Assembly: GCF_030317145.1 (NCBI RefSeq)
Contig: NZ_JASZYE010000001.1
Span: 186,001-250,000, forward strand
Length of the DNA stretch: 64,000 nucleotides
Source of the DNA: Variovorax flavidus
Lineage (GTDB): Bacteria; Pseudomonadota; Gammaproteobacteria; Burkholderiales; Burkholderiaceae_C
Reading direction: 5' to 3'
Each line of letters starts with the position of its first letter. The stretch's first letter is position 1. A program made the position numbers and the translations under genes. This document shows, in pieces, positions 38,401-46,547 of the stretch. The notes under the pieces were generated by a model. It was not told the DNA's origin. It made no database searches and saw nothing but the letters and a program-made list of their open reading frames with translations.

Positions 38401-38765
38401 AGGCGGCCATCGAGGCGAGCCGGCTGCGGCTGCGTCCGATCCTGATGACCTCGATGGCCTTCGTGATGGGTGTGTTGCCGCTGGTGCTTTCCACCGGCGC
38501 AGGCGCCGAGATGCGCAAGGCGATGGGCATCGCGGTGTTCTCCGGAATGATCGGCGTGACGGCCTTCGGCCTGTTCCTCACGCCGGTGTTCTACGTGCTG
38601 TTGCGTCGCATGACCGGCAATCGTCCGCTCAAGCTGCATGGCGAAGTGCCGCATGGCGACGCCTTCGTGTCCGCGGATCAACCCGTGGCGACACCACCAG
38701 CCGGTGCTGCCGGAGGCGGGCCGCTGCGCCCATCGCCGGCGGCGCCTCTCAGGGCGATCGAGTAG
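35496..38765 (+). CDS. RND multidrug efflux permease (HAE1 family)
   Basis: A 1089-residue inner-membrane proton/drug antiporter (AcrB/MexF-like). FFIDRPIFAGVLSLLMLIAGL opens TM1. The proton-relay aspartates are in GIVVDDAIVVVENVERN. Two large periplasmic loops and twelve TM segments are evident, with the family end GIAVFSGMIGVTAFGLFLTPVFYVLLRR. A proline- and alanine-rich tail of about 45 residues follows. The substrate cannot be predicted from sequence. Lies 24 bases after the adaptor gene. Confidence 0.96.
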   Translation: MNLSKFFIDRPIFAGVLSLLMLIAGLIALRGLPISEYPEVVPPSVVVRANYPGANPKVIAETVATPLEESINGVEGMLYMSSQATTDGLLTLTVTFKLGTDPDKAQQLVQNRVSQAEPRLPEEVRRLGITTIKSSPDLTMVVHLLSPNGRYDMTYLRNYAVLNVKDRLARVQGVGDVQLFGSGDYSMRVWLDPQKVAQRGLSASDVVRAIREQNVQAAAGVVGASPGLQGVDMQISINAQGRLQTEEEFGDIIVKTGGDGAVTRLRDVARLELGASSYALRSLLDNKDAVAVPIFAAPGSNAIQISNDVRATMAELKKNMPDGVDYSIVYDPTQFVRASIESVVHTLLEAIALVVLVVILFLQTWRASIIPLLAVPISVIGTFAVMHLFGFSINALSLFGLVLAIGIVVDDAIVVVENVERNIEAGLSPRQATYRAMREVSGPIIAIALVLVAVFVPLAFISGLTGQFYKQFALTIAISTVISAVNSLTLSPALAALLLRSHDAPKDALTRGMDRVFGGFFRGFNRVFHRGAEGYSAGVKGAISRKALMMVIYLALVAVTFGLFKAVPGGFVPAQDKQYLIGFAQLPDGATLDRTEEVTRRMNEIVMKQPGVEHAITFPGLSINGFTNSSNSGIVFVSLKDFDERKAANLSAGAIAGQLNGQFSQIQDAFIAIFPPPPVQGLGTTGGFKLQLEDRGSLGYAAMDSAVKAFMAKAYQTPELAGMFTSWQVNVPQLYADIDRTKARQLGVSVTDVFDTMQIYLGSLYANDFNRFGRTYSVRVQADAPYRARAEDVGLLKVRSASGEMVPLSALMNIQPSYGPERAMRYNGFLSADINGGPAPGFSSGQAQDAIERIAAETLPKGISFEWTELTYQEILAGNSALWVFPLAILLVFLVLAAQYESLTLPVAIILIVPMGLLAAMTGVWLSHGDNNVFTQIGLMVLVGLSAKNAILIVEFARELEFAGRTPIQAAIEASRLRLRPILMTSMAFVMGVLPLVLSTGAGAEMRKAMGIAVFSGMIGVTAFGLFLTPVFYVLLRRMTGNRPLKLHGEVPHGDAFVSADQPVATPPAGAAGGGPLRPSPAAPLRAIE

Positions 38766-38804
38766 GGGCTTCGGCCCGCTTCCAGAACCTCAAGAAAGTT
38801 CATC

Positions 38805-40304
38805 ATGAATCAGATATCTCCATCCCGGACGTTGCGGTGGCACGCTGCGCTGGTGCCTTTGCTGGCAGCGTTGGTCCTCGCAGGCTGCGCGACGGCGCCG
38901 GCGGAGCTTCCCGCGTTCACGCCGCCCGCGCAATTCAAGGAGCAGCCCGCAGCCGCGCCGGAAGGTGCATGGACGCGTGCCCAACCTGCCGAAGCGCAGC
39001 CGCGCGGCGAATGGTGGCGCGCGTTCAACGATCCGCTTCTCGACAAGCTGGTCGCGAGTGCCGATGCCCGCAACACCAGCATCCAGGCCGCGGCGGCACG
39101 GCTTGCCGAGGCCCGGGCGTTGGCGCGCAATGCCGATGCGGATCGCTCACCGCAGGTCAATGCCGTCGCGGGCGGCGTGCGCAGTGCCGGCCTGGACCGC
39201 AATCTCACGCCCAGGCCGTCGTCGCTGTTCACGGCCGGACTCGAACTCTCGTATGAGCTGGATCTCTTCGGCAAGCTGTCTCGCGCCAGCGATGCGGCAC
39301 GGCTCGATGCCGAGTCCCGCGACGGACTGCTGCAGAGCACACGCCTGCTGGTCGAGGCCGAGGTGGCGCAGACCTATCTCGCCTTGCGAGCACTCGATGC
39401 CGAGCGTGCGCTGGTGAGGGACACAGTCGAGGCCTACCGCGACACGCTCAAGCTCACGCAGAGCCGTCAGCGGGCAGGGGACGTGGCAGAACTCGACGTG
39501 GCGCGCGTGGAGACCGAAGTCGCATCCACCGAATCCGATGCGTTGACGCTGGACCGGCGCCGTGCCGAACTGGAACACGCACTGGCCGTGCTCGCGGGCG
39601 ATGTGGCGTCGGACTTCGGTGTGGGCACGGACGAATGGTCGACCGCCTTGCCCACGATCCCGGCGGGTGTGCCGGCGACGGTGCTCACGCGTCGGCCGGA
39701 CATCTCGGCCGCCCAGAAGGCGGTGCTGGCGGCGCAGGCGCGCGTCGGCGTTGCGCAGGCGGCCTGGTTTCCCGACATCGCATTGACGGCGGGCGGCGGC
39801 TATGCATCGTCGGACATCGGCGATCTCGTCAAGTGGTCTGCACGCTCGTGGGGCATCGGTGCGTTGCTCGCGCTGCCGATCTTCGATGGCGGACGCCGCG
39901 AGGCGGGTGTGCAGAACGCTTCGGCGCAACTCGACGGAGCATTGGCGAACTACCGGTCGCAAGTTCTCGTTGCGTTCAAGGAGGTGGAGGACCAGCTCTC
40001 GTCGCTGCGCATCCTCGAACAGCAATCGGGCGTGCAGGCGAAAGCGGTGGCATCGGCCAGCAGGGCGACGACCTTGTCCGATTCGCGCTACCGCAACGGG
40101 CTGGTCAGCCAACTGGACCTGCTCGACGCCCGCCGGCAGGAGCTGCAGAACCGTCGTCAGGCGCTGCAGGTGAGGTCGGCTCAATACCAGTCGACGGTCG
40201 GCCTGATCCGTGCGATCGGCGGAAGCTGGGACACCGCGCCGGTGGCCGACGGCGCGACGGGCAAGGCGCAGGTCGCGGCCACTCGGCTGATCAGTTTGGA
40301 ATAA
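38805..40304 (+). CDS. RND efflux outer-membrane lipoprotein (NodT/OprM family)
   Basis: A 499-residue TolC-like channel. The signal ends in a lipobox (LVLAGC, cysteine near residue 27), so it is an outer-membrane lipoprotein. The NodT-family repeats appear as ARLAEARALARNADADRSPQV and ELSYELDLFGKLSRA in the first half, and AAQARVGVAQAAWFPDIALTAGGGY and LPIFDGGRREAGVQNASAQLDGALANYRSQVL in the second. Completes the pump with the two genes upstream. Confidence 0.95.
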   Translation: MNQISPSRTLRWHAALVPLLAALVLAGCATAPAELPAFTPPAQFKEQPAAAPEGAWTRAQPAEAQPRGEWWRAFNDPLLDKLVASADARNTSIQAAAARLAEARALARNADADRSPQVNAVAGGVRSAGLDRNLTPRPSSLFTAGLELSYELDLFGKLSRASDAARLDAESRDGLLQSTRLLVEAEVAQTYLALRALDAERALVRDTVEAYRDTLKLTQSRQRAGDVAELDVARVETEVASTESDALTLDRRRAELEHALAVLAGDVASDFGVGTDEWSTALPTIPAGVPATVLTRRPDISAAQKAVLAAQARVGVAQAAWFPDIALTAGGGYASSDIGDLVKWSARSWGIGALLALPIFDGGRREAGVQNASAQLDGALANYRSQVLVAFKEVEDQLSSLRILEQQSGVQAKAVASASRATTLSDSRYRNGLVSQLDLLDARRQELQNRRQALQVRSAQYQSTVGLIRAIGGSWDTAPVADGATGKAQVAATRLISLE

Positions 40305-40317
40305 GAGGTATGTGCGC

Positions 40318-40345
40318 GGCCGCCCGAAATCGGCTTCGGGCGGCC
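40318..40345 (+). terminator. Strong stem-loop after the efflux operon
   Basis: A perfect 11-base stem GGCCGCCCGAA/TTCGGGCGGCC with a 6-base loop, 14 bases past the stop of the outer-membrane gene. No T run follows, so it may stabilise the 3' end or act only as a weak terminator. The following bases to 40425 are the upstream region of the permease gene. Confidence 0.5.
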
Positions 40346-40424
40346 TGATAGACTCCCGGCGCTTTCGCGCTGATCGTCGGGTTTGATGCCATCGGTGTCC
40401 GGAGCATCAAACAGAAAATTGCGT

Positions 40425-41933
40425 ATGCAAACGACATCAGCGCCGGCGACCTCCGATTCCCTTGACAAAAACGCCGCGCCAAAGTTGCAGCGGGCCTTGG
40501 GTGCGCGGCACCTGACGATGATCGCGATCGGCGGGTCGATCGGCACGGGGTTGTTCGTCGCATCGGGCGCCAGCGTGTCGCAGGCGGGACCGGGTGGGGC
40601 GCTGATGGCTTATCTGCTCATCGGCGCGATGGTGTTCTTCCTCATGACCAGCCTCGGCGAACTCGCGGCCTACATGCCGGTCTCCGGGTCGTTCGCCACC
40701 TACGGCGCGCTCTATGTGGACGAAGGCTTCGGCTTCGCGCTGGGGTGGAACTATTGGTACAACTGGGCGGTCACGATCGCCGTCGAACTGGCCGCTGCCC
40801 AGCTGGTCATGCAGTACTGGTTTCCGGGCACGTCGGGCGTGATGTGGAGCGCGCTGTTTCTCTCGGTGATGTTCCTGCTCAACGCGATCTCCGTGCGCGG
40901 CTTCGGCGAGGCGGAATTCTGGTTCGCGTTGATCAAGGTCGTGGCGGTCGTGGCCTTCATCGCGATCGGCACGCTGATGATCTTCGGCATCATGAACGGC
41001 GAGCGCTCCCCGGGGCTCTCGAATTTCACCGTGGGCGACGCGCCCTTCGTGGGCGGGCTGCCGGCCATGATCGGTGTCGCGATGATCGCGGGCTTCTCCT
41101 TCCAGGGGACCGAGCTGATCGGCGTGGCTGCAGGCGAATCCAAGGATCCTGGCCGGACCATCCCGCGAGCAATGCGGCAGGTGTTCTGGCGCATCCTGCT
41201 GTTCTACGTGCTGGCCATCCTGGTCATCGGCATCCTGATCCCGTACACCGACCCGAACCTGATCAAGACCGATATCGGCGCCGTCAGCGTGAGCCCTTTC
41301 ACGCTGGTGTTCCAGCGTGCGGGCATGGCCTTCGCGGCGAGCGTGATGAATGCGGTGATCCTGTCGGCCGTATTGTCGGCGGGCAATTCGGGCATGTATG
41401 CGTCGACCCGGATGCTCTTCAACCTCGCCGTCGACGGGCGCGCCCCGCGCTGCTTCTCGCGACTGACCCGCAGCGGCGTGCCGCTCTATGCCTTGCTGGC
41501 GACGGCTCTCGTGGGCGCGCTGTGCTTCCTGACCTCGCTGTTCGAAAGCCAGAGCGTCTACCTGTGGCTGCTCAACCTCTCGGGCATGACGGGCTTCATC
41601 GCCTGGCTGGGCATTGCCATCAGCCACTACCGGTTTCGCAAGGGCTTCATGGCGCAGGGCCTTGACCTGGCGATGCTGCCGTACCGCTCGCCGTTCTTTC
41701 CGTACGGTCCCCTGTTCGCATTCGGGCTGTGCCTGATCGTGACGCTGGGACAGAACTACGCAGCCTTCATGGGCGGGCGCATCGACTGGATCGCCGTGCT
41801 GGCGACCTACATCGGCATTCCGATCTTTCTGGCGATGTGGCTGGGCTATCGCGTGGTCCGAAAGACCCGCATCGTGGCCTATGCCGACATGTATTTCCCG
41901 CGACCGACAACGCCCGGTTCGCAAATCCAATAA
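40425..41933 (+). CDS. Amino acid permease (APC/AAT family)
   Basis: A 502-residue inner-membrane symporter with about 12 transmembrane segments. The opening KLQRALGARHLTMIAIGGSIGTGLFVASGASVSQAGPGG and FSFQGTELIGVAAGESKDPGRTIPRAMRQVFWRIL are typical of the AAT group, including lysine-specific permeases; substrate not certain. Start unclear: ATG 40425 (MQTTSAPAT) or ATG 40386, neither with a clear ribosome site. It lies 15 bases upstream of the amidohydrolase gene, so a joint role is likely. Confidence 0.9.
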   Translation: MQTTSAPATSDSLDKNAAPKLQRALGARHLTMIAIGGSIGTGLFVASGASVSQAGPGGALMAYLLIGAMVFFLMTSLGELAAYMPVSGSFATYGALYVDEGFGFALGWNYWYNWAVTIAVELAAAQLVMQYWFPGTSGVMWSALFLSVMFLLNAISVRGFGEAEFWFALIKVVAVVAFIAIGTLMIFGIMNGERSPGLSNFTVGDAPFVGGLPAMIGVAMIAGFSFQGTELIGVAAGESKDPGRTIPRAMRQVFWRILLFYVLAILVIGILIPYTDPNLIKTDIGAVSVSPFTLVFQRAGMAFAASVMNAVILSAVLSAGNSGMYASTRMLFNLAVDGRAPRCFSRLTRSGVPLYALLATALVGALCFLTSLFESQSVYLWLLNLSGMTGFIAWLGIAISHYRFRKGFMAQGLDLAMLPYRSPFFPYGPLFAFGLCLIVTLGQNYAAFMGGRIDWIAVLATYIGIPIFLAMWLGYRVVRKTRIVAYADMYFPRPTTPGSQIQ

Positions 41934-41948
41934 CCAAGGAGAACTCCA

Positions 41949-43628
41949 ATGAAAAAATACCTCTTGCAACCCCTGGCGGCGCTCGCTGCCGCCGCGGCCC
42001 TCGCGGCCGGTTCGGCCCAGGCCGCGCCGACGCTGGTGGACCACGTGCAGGGCTACACCTTCAGCCAGGACAAGCTGACGTCTTTTACCGGCCTGGTCTT
42101 CGACCAGGGCAAGGTGCTCGGCGTCGGCGATGCGGCCGAGTTGGCCAAGCAGTACCCTGACGCCCGCCGAGTCGACGGCCAGGGCAAGACCTTGCTGCCG
42201 GGCCTGATCGATGCGCACGGCCACGTGTTCCGCATCGGCTTCCGCACGAGCGAAGTCGCGGTCACGGGCACCCAGTCGCTGCAGGAAGCGCAAGCCCGCA
42301 TCAAGGCCTACGCCGAAGCCAACCCGGTGCGCCAGTGGATCATGGGCCAGGGCTGGAACCAGGTGATCTGGAAGCTCGGCCGCTTCCCGACTGCTGCCGA
42401 ACTCGATGCCGCCATCGCCGATCGCCCCGCGACGCTCCGCCGTGTGGACGGCCATGCGACCTGGGCCAACACCAAGGCGCTGCAACTTGCCGGTATCACG
42501 CGCGACACGCCCGATCCCGCCGGCGGCCGCATCGAACGCGACGCCAACGGCAACCCGAGCGGCGTGCTGGTCGACAAGGCGCAGGCCCTGCTCGTGAAGG
42601 TGATGCCTCCGTACTCGGACGATGAACGCCGCATCGCGCTCGACTCCGCACTGCGCCACTTCGGCTCGCTGGGTCTCACGGGCGTCGGCGATGCCGGCGT
42701 GACAGCCAACGAGGTGAAGATCTACCGCGAGTTCGCCGACCAGAAGAAGCTCACGACCCGTGTCTACGCCATGATCGGCGACGTGGCCGACGACTTCAAG
42801 GTGCTGTCCGCCAACGGCCCGCTGAAGGGCTACGCGGACGACCGCTTCAACCTGCGTGCAGTCAAGCTCTATGCCGACGGCGCGCTGGGCAGCCGCGGTG
42901 CGGCGCTGCTCGAACCCTATTCGGACGACCACAGCAACAAGGGCCTGCTGTTCATGGACGATGCCACGGTCCAGGCCAAGATGAAGACCGCGTTCAAGGC
43001 CGGCTACCAGGTCAACGTGCACGCCATCGGCGATGCGGCCAACCGCCAGATCCTGAATGCCTTCGAGGCCTCGTACAAGGACGGTGGCGGCATCGAGCAG
43101 CGCAACCGCATCGAGCACGCGCAAGTGGTCGCGCTGTCGGACATCCCGCGCTTCAAGACCCTGGGCCTGATCGCCTCGATGCAGCCCACGCATGCCACGA
43201 GCGACATGAACATGGCGGAAGACCGCGTTGGCAAGGAGCGCATCAAAGGCGCCTACGCATGGCGCACGATCCTGAAGCAGGGCACCGTGATCGCCGGCGG
43301 GTCGGACTTCCCGGTGGAGTCTGCCAACCCCTTCTTCGGCCTGCATGCCGCCGTGACGCGTACCGACCATGAAGGCAAGCCGATCGAGGGCTGGCATCCT
43401 GAAGAAGCGATGACGCTGCCGCAGGCATTCCGTGCCTTCACGCTCGACGCGGCGTATGCGCAGCACCAGGAAAAGGTCATCGGGTCGCTCGAACCCGGCA
43501 AGTGGGCCGACTTCATCGTGGTCGACCAGGACCCGTTCAAGATCAAGCCGGCCGACCTGTGGAAGACGAAGGTGCTTGAAACCTGGCTGGCTGGCGAAAA
43601 GGTCTATTCGCAAAAAGCCGGCAACTGA
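41949..43628 (+). CDS. Secreted amidohydrolase, YtcJ-like
   Basis: A 559-residue metal-dependent hydrolase with an alanine-rich signal peptide (about 1-26, ending GSAQAA), so it acts outside the cytoplasm. The metal-binding HGH of LIDAHGHVF is at 90-92; VNVHAIGDAANRQIL and RIEHAQVV supply further histidines, and GGSDFPVESANPF the aspartate region. The amidohydrolase_3 fold is clear. The substrate may be an N-acyl amino acid or amide, given the permease gene just upstream; that is inference. Confidence 0.92.
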   Translation: MKKYLLQPLAALAAAAALAAGSAQAAPTLVDHVQGYTFSQDKLTSFTGLVFDQGKVLGVGDAAELAKQYPDARRVDGQGKTLLPGLIDAHGHVFRIGFRTSEVAVTGTQSLQEAQARIKAYAEANPVRQWIMGQGWNQVIWKLGRFPTAAELDAAIADRPATLRRVDGHATWANTKALQLAGITRDTPDPAGGRIERDANGNPSGVLVDKAQALLVKVMPPYSDDERRIALDSALRHFGSLGLTGVGDAGVTANEVKIYREFADQKKLTTRVYAMIGDVADDFKVLSANGPLKGYADDRFNLRAVKLYADGALGSRGAALLEPYSDDHSNKGLLFMDDATVQAKMKTAFKAGYQVNVHAIGDAANRQILNAFEASYKDGGGIEQRNRIEHAQVVALSDIPRFKTLGLIASMQPTHATSDMNMAEDRVGKERIKGAYAWRTILKQGTVIAGGSDFPVESANPFFGLHAAVTRTDHEGKPIEGWHPEEAMTLPQAFRAFTLDAAYAQHQEKVIGSLEPGKWADFIVVDQDPFKIKPADLWKTKVLETWLAGEKVYSQKAGN

Positions 43629-43643
43629 CGCTGAGACAGAGAA

Positions 43644-43681
43644 AGCCGCCCGGCGAGCCGTCGCCGGGCGGCTTTTTTTTG
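43644..43681 (+). terminator. Intrinsic terminator after the amidohydrolase gene
   Basis: A perfect 13-base stem (AGCCGCCCGGCGA with TCGCCGGGCGGCT, 43644-43656 and 43661-43673) with a 4-base loop, followed by a run of eight T residues. It ends the permease-amidohydrolase operon. Confidence 0.95.
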
Positions 43682-43684
43682 TCG

Positions 43685-43915
43685 CTAGAAGCCGGTGTCG
43701 AGCCGCGTCGAATTCGAGTCGACCAGCCTGCGCAGCGCATTCGCGCCCATCACCAGGGCGCTGGAATAGCTGGTCTGCGCCACGGACGCGGTATGTATCC
43801 GCTGATAGTGGATCGTTTCGACGGCGTCGCTGTTGAAGGCCTCCAGGAGGACCCAGAAGAATTGATTCTGTCCACGCTCCTCCACCGTGAGCGCGATATC
43901 TCGTAAAGCTGGCAT
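43685..43915 (-). CDS. Small hypothetical protein
   Basis: A 76-residue soluble protein (MPALRDIALTVEERG to STRLDTGF) with no signal peptide or membrane segment. The mix FWVLLEAFNSDAVETIHYQRIHTASVAQTSYSSALVMGANALRRLV looks like a real folded domain. I do not recognise the family. A GGGAGC ribosome-like site lies about 10 bases before the ATG; a longer start at 43984 is possible. It is an isolated single gene, convergent with the preceding operon and divergent from cobQ. Confidence 0.65.
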   Translation of the reverse strand: MPALRDIALTVEERGQNQFFWVLLEAFNSDAVETIHYQRIHTASVAQTSYSSALVMGANALRRLVDSNSTRLDTGF

Positions 43916-44037
43916 TCGCCGGGGCTCCCTTTCTGAACAAGTCTTGAAGCTACGGGCGAATCGAATGAATAGTTTTGACCTCATTGAAGGCCGCGTCCCG
44001 AAGCGTGACGAACTTCACGTAAAGGACAATCGCACTC

Positions 44038-45507
44038 ATGAATCCCAATGTGGTACGCGGCCGAGCCCGCTGCGTCATGGTCCTTGGCACCACCAGTGGC
44101 GCCGGCAAGAGCTGGCTGGCTACCGCGCTGTGCCGCTGGTATGCGCGGCAGGGTCTCCGCGTCGCTCCGTTCAAGGCGCAGAACATGAGCAACAACGCAC
44201 GCGTCGTCGCGGGCGGTGAAATCGGCAGCGCGCAGTATTTCCAGGCGCTGGCCGCACGGGCCGCGCCTGACGTACGCATGAATCCCTTGCTCCTCAAGCC
44301 CGAACGCGACACCCACAGCCAGGTGATCCTGATGGGGCAGGTGAGCAACGAACTGTCGGAACTGCCCTGGCGTGGACGCAGCGAGAGGGTATGGCCCCGG
44401 ATTGCCCAGGCGCTCGACGAACTTTGCGACGACAACGATGTGGTGGTGATCGAGGGCGCAGGCTCGCCGGCCGAGATCAACCTGATGGCGAGCGACATCG
44501 TCAACCTTCGTGTCGCACGGCACGCTGGCGCGCGCTGCCTGCTGGTCACCGACATCGACCGGGGCGGCGCCTTCGCCCATCTCTACGGCACCTGGGCACT
44601 GATGCCGGCGGCAGATCGGGACATGCTCTCCGGCTTCGTGCTCAACAAGTTCCGAGGCGACGCGGCGCTGCTGGCGCCGGCACCGCAGCAACTGCAGGAA
44701 CTGACCGGCGTGCCCACCGTCGCGACCCTGCCGATGTGGTGGCAGCACGGCTTGCCGGAGGAGGATGGCGTTTTCGACGATCGCAGCGTGTCGAGCGGCG
44801 AAGTCACGCGAACCGTCGCGGTCGTCGCCTATCCGCGCATCAGCAACCTCGACGAATTCCAGCCGCTGAAGAACATTGCGGGTCTTCGCCTGCGCTGGGC
44901 GCGCAGTCCGGCTGACGTCGCTGGCGCGGACTGGATCATCCTGCCGGGCTCGAAGCACACCAGCAGCGACCTGGCGTGGATGCGCGCGCAAGGGCTGGAC
45001 CGCGCCGTGGCTGCGCACGCATCGCGTGGCGGCATGGTGCTCGGTATCTGCGGCGGTCTGCAGATGCTGGGCGAAGCGCTGATCGACCCGCACGGCGTCG
45101 ACGGCAATGGGCCGGGGCTCGGGCTCCTTCCGCTGGTGACCGTGTTCGCAGCGGACAAGACGGTGCGTCACCGGGAGGCCGCCTTCCTGTCGCTCACGGG
45201 GCCCTGGGCCGCGCTGTCGGGCGTCAATGTGCACGGCTACGAAATCCACCATGGCCAGACTGCGGAGCATGCCGCGATGGCAGCAGCCGGTGACCGGGCT
45301 ACCGCCGTGATGCCCGATGAACTGGCCTGGCAGAACAACGCGGGCAACGTCCTCGGGCTCTACCTTCATGGTCTCTTCGAAGACCCTGCCGTGCTGCACG
45401 CACTCTTCGGCGTCGCTGCACGCACGCTGGACGCCGTGTTCGACGGACTGGCCGACCACATCGACTCTCACTTTGAACCGGGCGTGCTGCGCTCACTGAT
45501 CGAATGA
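44038..45507 (+). CDS. cobQ: Cobyric acid synthase
   Basis: Amidates four side chains of adenosylcobyrinic acid a,c-diamide using glutamine and ATP. 489 residues. The N-terminal P-loop-like VLGTTSGAGKSWLATAL and FKAQNMSNNARV begin the synthetase domain. The C-terminal glutaminase-like domain has LPGSKHTSSDLAWMR, GICGGLQMLGE with the cysteine, and NVHGYEIHHGQT. First gene of the second cobalamin operon; the 122-base gap upstream has no riboswitch motif. Overlaps cobT by ATGA. Confidence 0.97.
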   Translation: MNPNVVRGRARCVMVLGTTSGAGKSWLATALCRWYARQGLRVAPFKAQNMSNNARVVAGGEIGSAQYFQALAARAAPDVRMNPLLLKPERDTHSQVILMGQVSNELSELPWRGRSERVWPRIAQALDELCDDNDVVVIEGAGSPAEINLMASDIVNLRVARHAGARCLLVTDIDRGGAFAHLYGTWALMPAADRDMLSGFVLNKFRGDAALLAPAPQQLQELTGVPTVATLPMWWQHGLPEEDGVFDDRSVSSGEVTRTVAVVAYPRISNLDEFQPLKNIAGLRLRWARSPADVAGADWIILPGSKHTSSDLAWMRAQGLDRAVAAHASRGGMVLGICGGLQMLGEALIDPHGVDGNGPGLGLLPLVTVFAADKTVRHREAAFLSLTGPWAALSGVNVHGYEIHHGQTAEHAAMAAAGDRATAVMPDELAWQNNAGNVLGLYLHGLFEDPAVLHALFGVAARTLDAVFDGLADHIDSHFEPGVLRSLIE

Positions 45508-46547
45508 CATTGGAAATCCCCTCGGTCCCCGACCTCGACGACGCGGCCCTTTCGGCGCGCCTGCAACACCTGCTCGATGGCAAGACCAAGCCGGTCGGCG
45601 CGCTGGGTCGACTGGAGGCACTGGCCCTGCGGCTGGGCGCCATCCTCGGCACCGACTCGCCATTGCTCAAGGCACCGCAGATGGTTGTCTGCGCAGCCGA
45701 CCATGGACTGGCTGCGCGCGGCGTGTCGGCCTATCCGAGCGATGTGACCTGGCAGATGGTCGAGAACTTCCTCGCCGGCGGTGCGGCCGTGAGCGTACTG
45801 GCACGCCAGCACGGCCTGGCATTGACGGTGGTCGATTGCGGCGTGTGCCATGACTTCGCGCCGCGCGGCGGCCTGCTGATTCGCAAGGTGGCAGCCGGCA
45901 CGGCGGACGCTTCTGTCGAACCGGCCATGACGGCAGACCAGTGCCGGACAGCCATTGCCAATGGCATGACCCTCTTGCGCGGCCTGCCGGGCAATGCCGT
46001 GTTGCTCGGCGAAATGGGCATCGGCAATTCGTCCGCCGCGTCGATGCTGCTGGCACGTATCGCCGGGCAGGACATCGATGCCTGCACGGGCGCGGGAACC
46101 GGGCTGGACTCGACCGGCCGTGCCCACAAGCGCAAGGTGCTGCGCCAAGTGCTCGAACGGCACGCCGACGCCACGGCGCCGCTCGACGCGCTGGCCGCCC
46201 TGGGCGGCTTCGAGATTGCCACGCTGGTCGGCGTGGTGCTTCAGGCGGCTCACGAGCGCCGCGTGATCGTGCTCGATGGATTCATCGCCAGTGCCGCGGT
46301 GCTCGTCGCGCAGGCCCTGCGGCCGCAGGTCGTGCAGCGCTGCATCGCCGCGCACGAATCGGTCGAGCCCGGGCATCGCCTGTTGCTGAACTTCCTGGGG
46401 CTTGCACCCTTGTTGCAACTCGACCTGCGGCTTGGCGAGGGCTCCGGCGCCGCGCTTGCCTGGCCGCTGCTCGAATCGGCGTGCCGCATCCTGGGCGAGA
46501 TGGCCAGCTTCGAATCGGCAGGCGTGTCGAAGCAGGACAAGCCATGA
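45504..46547 (+). CDS. cobT: Nicotinate-nucleotide--dimethylbenzimidazole phosphoribosyltransferase
   Basis: Makes alpha-ribazole phosphate, the lower-ligand nucleotide. 347 residues, usual length. Family phrases KTKPVGALGRLEALALRLGAI, CAADHGLAARGVSAYPSDVTWQMV, LLGEMGIGNSSAASMLLA, GTGLDSTGRAHKRKVL and HESVEPGHRLLLNFLGL are all present; the catalytic glutamate lies near the C-terminal RLGEGSGAALAWPLLESA. ATGA overlaps on both sides tie it to cobQ and cobS. Confidence 0.97.
   Translation: MTLEIPSVPDLDDAALSARLQHLLDGKTKPVGALGRLEALALRLGAILGTDSPLLKAPQMVVCAADHGLAARGVSAYPSDVTWQMVENFLAGGAAVSVLARQHGLALTVVDCGVCHDFAPRGGLLIRKVAAGTADASVEPAMTADQCRTAIANGMTLLRGLPGNAVLLGEMGIGNSSAASMLLARIAGQDIDACTGAGTGLDSTGRAHKRKVLRQVLERHADATAPLDALAALGGFEIATLVGVVLQAAHERRVIVLDGFIASAAVLVAQALRPQVVQRCIAAHESVEPGHRLLLNFLGLAPLLQLDLRLGEGSGAALAWPLLESACRILGEMASFESAGVSKQDKP

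Noticed and set aside
40437..43940. An open frame of more than 1100 codons opposite the permease and amidohydrolase genes
   Set aside because: It spans two clear genes and their terminator on the other strand, and its translation is low-complexity and charged; a composition artefact.
43916..44037. Possible cobalamin riboswitch upstream of cobQ
   Set aside because: The gap is only about 120 bases and lacks the B12 box and the GCCCCCGCAAC and AGCCACTG blocks found upstream of btuB.
31313..44037. The region between the two cobalamin operons as a genomic island
   Set aside because: No integrase, transposase, tRNA, direct repeats or marked base-composition change is visible; only the split of the pathway hints at insertion.
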